From: Bradyrhizobium arachidis
GTDB lineage: Bacteria > Pseudomonadota > Alphaproteobacteria > Rhizobiales > Xanthobacteraceae
Direction: 5' to 3'
DNA: 64,000 nt
Assembly: GCF_024758505.1 (NCBI RefSeq)
Contig: NZ_CP077970.1
Span: forward strand, 6,572,001-6,636,000
The notes below the pieces were generated by a model. That model was not told where the DNA came from, did no database searches, and saw only the letters and a program-made list of their open reading frames with translations. The first letter of the stretch is position 1, and each line of letters opens with the position of its first letter. Below are positions 59,624-64,000 of the stretch, piece after piece. Position numbers and translations under genes: made by a program.

Positions 59624-60841
59624 ATGCGACAGGATCCCATCATCATTGCAGGCGGCGGCATCGGCGGACTTGCAGCCGCAATCGCGCTGGCACGGAAGGG
59701 TTTTCTGGTCACGGTCCTCGAGCGCGCGTCGCGCTACCAGGAGATCGGCGCCGGCATTCAGCTCGGCCCCAACGCGTTCCACGCCTTCGATCGCCTGGGG
59801 CTCGGCGATGCCGCGCGGTCGATCGCCGTCTTCATCGACCAGCTCCGGCTGATGGATGCGATCTCGGCGGAAGAGATCACCAATATCGATCTGACCAGCT
59901 ATTTCCGCCGCCGCTTCGGCAATCCCTATGCCGTGGTCCATCGCGGCGATCTTCACGGCATCTTCGTCCGCGCCTGCGAGGCGCATCCCAATGTCACCCT
60001 GAGGACCGACTGCGACGTCGTCGGCTACGAGCAGAACAGCGCGAGGGCCACGGCCCTGCTCAAGTCCGGCGAGCGTATCACTGGATGCCTGCTGATCGGT
60101 GCGGACGGGCTGAGGTCCCGCATTCGCCAGCAAATGGTTGCCGACGGCGCGCCGCGGATTGCCGGCCACACCACCTATCGTTCAGTCATCCCGACCGAGC
60201 AGATGCCGGAGGATCTGCGCTGGAATGCGGCGACGCTGTGGGCGGGTGCCAAGTGCCATCTCGTGCATTACCCGCTTTCGGGCTGGAAGGTGTTCAACCT
60301 CGCGATCACTTGCCACAACGACCCGGTGGAGGCTTTCGCCGCCAGGCCCGTGACCCATGAGGAGGTCCTCGAGGGTTTTCGCGACGTGCATCCCCGCGCC
60401 AAGGCGATCATTCATCACGGAACAGACTGGAAGGCCTGGGTGACCTCTGATCGCGATCCGACCGATCGCTGGACCGACGGCCGTGTCGTCCTCCTCGGCG
60501 ACGCCGCGCATCCGATGCTGCAATATTTTGCGCAAGGCGCCTGCATGGCGCTCGAGGACGCGGTTTGTCTCGCCGAAGAGCTCGACCAGACGCGAGGTGA
60601 TGTCGCCCACGCGCTGGAGCGATACAGAAATGCCCGACTGCTGCGCACGGCGCGAGTCCAGCTCCAGGCCCGGGAGCTCGGCAGCCACGTCTATCACCCG
60701 GCCGGCGTCCACGCGCTCTTGCGCAATCAGCTCATTCGCGAAATCAGCCTGGAGCGCTTCTGCGAGAACCTCGCCTGGCTCTATCAGGATCCGTTCTCGG
60801 AACGGCCGTCAGACGCCGGACGGAAGGTCGCGCAGTCCTGA
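59624..60841 (+). CDS. FAD-dependent aromatic monooxygenase (3-hydroxybenzoate 6-hydroxylase-like)
   Basis: 405 residues, AAGGAGAGGCC upstream. PHBH-fold motifs: GGGIGGLAAAIALARKG (12-28), GADGLRSRIR (DG motif) and LLGDAAHPMLQYFAQGACMA (GD motif). The last phrase is typical of 3-hydroxybenzoate 6-hydroxylase and salicylate hydroxylase types. Because a gamma-resorcylate decarboxylase is divergent, resorcinol is an alternative substrate, giving hydroxyquinol for the intradiol dioxygenase. No gentisate dioxygenase is visible in the window. Substrate therefore open. Confidence 0.87.
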   Translation: MRQDPIIIAGGGIGGLAAAIALARKGFLVTVLERASRYQEIGAGIQLGPNAFHAFDRLGLGDAARSIAVFIDQLRLMDAISAEEITNIDLTSYFRRRFGNPYAVVHRGDLHGIFVRACEAHPNVTLRTDCDVVGYEQNSARATALLKSGERITGCLLIGADGLRSRIRQQMVADGAPRIAGHTTYRSVIPTEQMPEDLRWNAATLWAGAKCHLVHYPLSGWKVFNLAITCHNDPVEAFAARPVTHEEVLEGFRDVHPRAKAIIHHGTDWKAWVTSDRDPTDRWTDGRVVLLGDAAHPMLQYFAQGACMALEDAVCLAEELDQTRGDVAHALERYRNARLLRTARVQLQARELGSHVYHPAGVHALLRNQLIREISLERFCENLAWLYQDPFSERPSDAGRKVAQS

Positions 60842-60866
60842 ACCCGCACGATCGGCGGGCGTGGCG

Positions 60867-61598
60867 CTAGCCGATCGACTGAAGCGCCGGGAAGGTCTCG
60901 AGCAGCCAGATGCTGGCATTGGAGACCGCGCCGGTGAGAAAGCCGATGCCGGTGATCACCATCAGCACGCCCATGGCGCGCTCGACATTGACGAGATGGC
61001 CCTTCATGCGCGCGAACAGGGCCGAGAATTGTTCCACCATGAAAGCCGCGATCAGGAACGGGATACCGAGGCCCGCGGAATAGACCGCGAGCAGACCCGC
61101 GCCCTTGGTCACGGTCGCTTCCGCCGCAGCGATCGAGAGGATGGCCGCCAGGATCGGCCCGATGCAGGGCGTCCAGCCGAACGCGAAGGCGAGCCCCATG
61201 ATGTAGGCGCCCCACAGGCCCACGGGTTTCGGGATCGGCAGCCGCCCCTCGCGCATCAACAGGCCGATCCGCGTCAGCCCCAGGAAGTGCAGGCCCATGA
61301 CGATGATGACGATGCCGGCCAGGATCGAGAGTTCGGCCGACCAGGCGCGGATCAACCCGCCGATCAGCGAAGCGCTGGCGCCGAGCGCGATGAAGATGGT
61401 CGAGAAGCCCAGCACGAACAGCAGCGCCGACATCATGATCGCGCGGCGCGAGGTCCCCGGCGGCTCGTCGCTCTCGACGTGCTCGATCGTGGCGCCGGTC
61501 AGGTAGATCAAATAGGGCGGAACCAGGGGCAGGACGCAGGGCGACAGGAAGCTGACGAGGCCGGCAATCAGCGCCGCCGGGATCGAAACATTTTGCAT
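60867..61598 (-). CDS. ccdA: CcdA-type cytochrome c biogenesis / thiol-disulfide membrane protein
   Basis: 243 residues from ATG 61598. Six helices carry the redox cysteines: SPCVLPLVPP in the first and FGWTPCIGPILA in the fourth, as in CcdA and the DsbD core. It passes electrons from cytoplasmic thioredoxin to periplasmic thiol proteins needed for haem attachment. No cytochrome-maturation genes are nearby, so its partner is encoded elsewhere. Upstream 61599-61804 contains no gene. Confidence 0.9.
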   Translation of the reverse strand: MQNVSIPAALIAGLVSFLSPCVLPLVPPYLIYLTGATIEHVESDEPPGTSRRAIMMSALLFVLGFSTIFIALGASASLIGGLIRAWSAELSILAGIVIIVMGLHFLGLTRIGLLMREGRLPIPKPVGLWGAYIMGLAFAFGWTPCIGPILAAILSIAAAEATVTKGAGLLAVYSAGLGIPFLIAAFMVEQFSALFARMKGHLVNVERAMGVLMVITGIGFLTGAVSNASIWLLETFPALQSIG

Positions 61599-61804
61599 GA
61601 TGCAGTCGGAGCCATATCGAGGCCCGCGAGCCGGCGCGCAAGGATGCACGCGGGGCACGGGCCGAACCGGCTCTGGTGTAACCGATGCTGGGGAATGCGC
61701 AACATTTGGCGGGCCATGCCAGGCCCCGCCCGATGCCGCCTGCGATCACAGATACGACACCGGGCCGCGCACAATGCTCGCGAACGCGAGATTGGGCGGC
61801 GTGG

Positions 61805-62071
61805 TTATTTAACCACGCGGAGCAGCGGACGCCGGGGCTGGTCCTGCGTCGGCTTGGCACGAGAAGCGGGATCGCTGGAAACGCCCCGCAGCATTTCGTC
61901 GCACAATGCCCGAAGCTCGGCATTGGCAATACCTTTGAGTTTCATTCGCAGGTCGAGGATGACGATCGACAGCAGCTCGGCCGTCTCGCGGCCGTTGCTT
62001 TCGTTAAGCACCTTCCGGCACTCCTCGAGCGTCTCTAGCACCGACTGTAATTGTTCGTCTGAATGCAACAC
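61805..62071 (-). CDS. Conserved small hypothetical protein
   Basis: 88 residues starting at GTG 62071 after GGAAAGAACGCC, or at the adjacent TTG. The body is helical: SVLETLEECRKVLNES, RETAELLSIVILDLRMK and NAELRALCDEML, with a basic C-terminal tail ending RRPLLRVVK. I know no domain for it. An earlier ATG near 62152 exists, but the residues before GTG look non-coding. It is an isolated cytoplasmic protein, probably dimeric or partner-binding. Confidence 0.65.
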   Translation of the reverse strand: MLHSDEQLQSVLETLEECRKVLNESNGRETAELLSIVILDLRMKLKGIANAELRALCDEMLRGVSSDPASRAKPTQDQPRRPLLRVVK

Positions 62072-62531
62072 CGGCGTTCTTTCCGTTAATTCAACCTGTG
62101 AGAAACATTGGCGACCATCCGCTCGGCCGATGATCGCGGGTGAGAATAGCACGGCGAGTCAGGGCCTCCGAACACGTTTTCAGCGCGTTCCGGCTCGGAA
62201 ATCGGGTTCCATTGCAAACAAAGACGTGAGGCAAAGCCGCGAGTGCGGAGGTCGTGTTCGGAAAATCTGGCGTGATCGAGTGTCCCGTCGACCGGGCAAT
62301 GTTGTCTGCTCCGGGCGGACGCGATCTCTCGGCAACCGTCTCAAGGCTCGCAACGGAACGCACGCGATACCCCTCATTCCAGGCAAAACGCTGCCCGATT
62401 TCCAGCCCCTGGCGCACTCCAATACCTCCAAAAGCACGGTAAGGATGGCGTTCAAAACTCGCCGTTCCCCAACCCGCAGTGGTTGTGGTTTGCCCAAGAT
62501 TCTGCCAGTTTATCTAGCCGAAAGGACTTGT
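62072..62531. other. 460-base intergenic region without recognised feature
   Basis: Between the divergent small hypothetical gene and the LysR gene I see no conserved frame, tRNA or strong hairpin. Any promoters must lie near the two ends. The sequence remains GC-rich, so an undetected small RNA is possible. Confidence 0.4.
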
Positions 62532-63578
62532 ATGCACCTCTTGGCGGAAAGGGGCGTTCCTCTGGAGGAACGCCAAAAAGCGATCCTCAGCGGCCTCTCG
62601 GATTGGGATGCGGCCAGGATATTCCTCGAGGTCGTGCGTCGCGGCAGCTTCCGTTCGGCCGCCGAGCGCCTTTCACTCTCCATCAATGCCGTCCGCCGGA
62701 AGATCGACGACTTCGAACGCCAGATCGGTGCCACCCTGTTCACCCGGGACGTGCACGGCACCCATCTTACCGACGAGGGCGCGCTGGTGGTGTCCGCGGT
62801 CGAGCGTATGGAGGCCGCCACTTTCGACGTGATGCGTGCGAGTGATTCGGTCGCCAATGCGCTCTCCGGCGAAGTCCGCGTCGCCATCACCGAGGGGCTC
62901 GGAACGTTCTGGCTCGCACCGCGGCTGGTCGAATTCCAGCAGGCCTATCCGCACATCCTGGTCGACCTGCATTGCGCGATGCGTTCGGCCGACGTCAGCA
63001 GGCACGAGGCCGATGTCGCGATCCATCTGTCGCGGCCGTCCGCGCTCGACATCAAGCTGGTGCGGCTCGGCCGCATGCATCTGATGTTCTGGGCCGCGGA
63101 AAAATATATCGAGAAGTATGGCGCGCCGCGCACTGCGATGGAATTGATCAAGCACCGCCTGGTGCTGCAGTTCGCCGACCAGATCGCCGCCAAAGAGACA
63201 TTTGAGAGCTTCTTCCCGGGCGTTGCGGAGCGTGACCTTCTGGTCATGAAGACCAACGTCTCAAGCGCCAACTATTGGGCTGTCGCGAACGGCGCCGGAA
63301 TCGGCGTGTTCCCGAGTTACGCGATCGCGCTTGGCGGGAAGTTGGTACCGCTGGAAGTCGAGCTGAACAGACCGCTGGATATCTGGCTGTCCTACCACCC
63401 CGGTAGCGGCCGGATTCCGCGCGTGCGGCACATGATTGATTGGCTGATCGAAGCCTTCAATCCAGCGCGCTTCCCGTGGTTCAAGGACGAATTCGTGCAT
63501 CCACGCGAATTCAAGGAAGTGTATATGGGCGAACCCCTGACCCAGCTCTTCGGGGGATTTTCAACCGAAGAACGGTGA
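62532..63578 (+). CDS. LysR-type transcriptional regulator
   Basis: 348 residues from ATG 62532 (GAAAGGACTTGT upstream); the open frame extends far left without any coding meaning. Helix-turn-helix: RGSFRSAAERLSLSINAVRRKIDDFE. An extra 26 residues precede the DNA-binding domain, longer than usual. The effector domain includes VRVAITEGLGTFWLAPRLVEF and VFPSYAIALGG. The XRE gene begins five bases after its stop, so the two regulators probably share a transcript. Confidence 0.9.
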   Translation: MHLLAERGVPLEERQKAILSGLSDWDAARIFLEVVRRGSFRSAAERLSLSINAVRRKIDDFERQIGATLFTRDVHGTHLTDEGALVVSAVERMEAATFDVMRASDSVANALSGEVRVAITEGLGTFWLAPRLVEFQQAYPHILVDLHCAMRSADVSRHEADVAIHLSRPSALDIKLVRLGRMHLMFWAAEKYIEKYGAPRTAMELIKHRLVLQFADQIAAKETFESFFPGVAERDLLVMKTNVSSANYWAVANGAGIGVFPSYAIALGGKLVPLEVELNRPLDIWLSYHPGSGRIPRVRHMIDWLIEAFNPARFPWFKDEFVHPREFKEVYMGEPLTQLFGGFSTEER

Positions 63579-63583
63579 ACACT

Positions 63584-63976
63584 ATGAAAGCAGCGGCAAA
63601 GAGAATGAAGCAGCGCAGTGCCGGCAAGCCGGACATTGAGCTTGGCAAACGGATCAGGCTGCGTCGCGTCGAGATGAAGATCTCGCAGGCTGAGCTTGGC
63701 GAGAAACTCGGCGTCAGCTTCCAGCAGGTCCAGAAGTACGAGAAGGGCGTCAATCGCGTCGGCGCGGCTCGCCTGCAGCAGATCGCTTCGGCCCTCGATG
63801 TGCCTGTCACCTTCTTCTACGACGGCGACAACAAGGCGCGCGAGGTCGAGAGCCTGCTGTTCCTCGACTCCGCCTTCAGCCTTCGTCTGCTGCGCGCCTA
63901 CAGCAAGATCAAGGACCAGACGGTCCAGCGCCAGCTCGTGTCGCTGATGGAATCGATCGCAGCGAACGAGAGCTGA
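63584..63976 (+). CDS. XRE family helix-turn-helix regulator
   Basis: 130 residues from ATG 63584. The Cro/C1 domain is about 20-75: LGKRIRLRRVEMKISQAELG then FQQVQKYEKGVNRVG. The C-terminal part ESLLFLDSAFSLRLLRAYSK is a short helical segment seen in many alphaproteobacterial XRE proteins. It sits five bases after the LysR gene. Targets unknown; these often act in cell-cycle, stress or symbiosis-related control in Rhizobiales. Confidence 0.9.
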   Translation: MKAAAKRMKQRSAGKPDIELGKRIRLRRVEMKISQAELGEKLGVSFQQVQKYEKGVNRVGAARLQQIASALDVPVTFFYDGDNKAREVESLLFLDSAFSLRLLRAYSKIKDQTVQRQLVSLMESIAANES

Positions 63977-64000
63977 GCCGATCGACCGCTGGGCCGTTGA

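Noticed and set aside
60483..63578. A 1031-codon open frame on the plus strand
   Set aside because: Only its last 348 codons, from ATG 62532, look like protein (LysR). The rest runs antisense to the CcdA and small hypothetical genes and through non-coding DNA, with Arg/Ser-rich low-complexity translation.
1..64000. Mobile elements, CRISPR arrays, tRNA or rRNA genes
   Set aside because: No transposase, integrase or phage protein, no regularly spaced repeat array and no cloverleaf with CCA-side features was found. The REP palindromes are the only mobile-type traces.

Overview
The window is a GC-rich alphaproteobacterial chromosome segment, most likely from Bradyrhizobium or a close relative. 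The evidence is the nrtABC / single-domain globin / narK / flp / nasC nitrate-assimilation block, several families of REP-like palindromes between genes, and the many ABC and TRAP uptake systems tied to sugar-acid and aromatic catabolism. I found no rRNA, tRNA, CRISPR array, integrase, transposase or phage gene. The region reads as a stable metabolic 'toolbox' with a few decayed gene ends.

Layout. 1-7221 (minus strand): a compact catabolic operon with an NMT1/taurine-type ABC transporter, an enolase-superfamily enzyme, a Gfo/Idh/MocA dehydrogenase, a DUF993 protein and a sugar-phosphate isomerase that runs off the left edge. 7543-14110: TetR and VOC genes, two PfkB-type sugar kinases, a ferredoxin-reductase-like flavoprotein, and an enoyl-CoA hydratase overlapping a histidine phosphatase. 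14103-19809: a complete TRAP transporter, an arabonate-type IlvD/Edd dehydratase and a divergent GntR/FCD regulator. 20451-25160: an orphan TRAP binding protein, a uronate dehydrogenase, a divergent SMP-30 lactonase and an aldehyde dehydrogenase. 25416-31590: an AceE/MdeB-like E1 enzyme with a divergent Lrp regulator, a zinc alcohol dehydrogenase, an EamA exporter and an aldo/keto reductase.

31876-44717 is the nitrate region. Nitrate enters through NrtABC and NarK. It is reduced by NasC, with the flavoprotein Flp as likely electron donor, and the globin probably removes nitric oxide. A divergent FNT-type nitrite channel gene is followed by a PP2C-phosphatase/Ser-Thr-kinase fusion. The control DNA is the most striking part of the window: a tandem NtrC-like palindrome lies exactly midway between two divergent sigma54-like promoters (nrtA and nirC). 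A second copy with almost identical internal spacing lies upstream of narK.

44714-64000: an intradiol dioxygenase, a serine hydrolase, a second complete TRAP system, small secreted and membrane proteins, an HWE histidine kinase, a LysR/mandelate-racemase-like pair, and a gamma-resorcylate-decarboxylase locus (decarboxylase, MFS importer, divergent MarR, flavin monooxygenase). After these come a CcdA-like protein, a LysR regulator and an XRE regulator. Two short gene remnants (31612-31737 and 53048-53137) mark old deletions.
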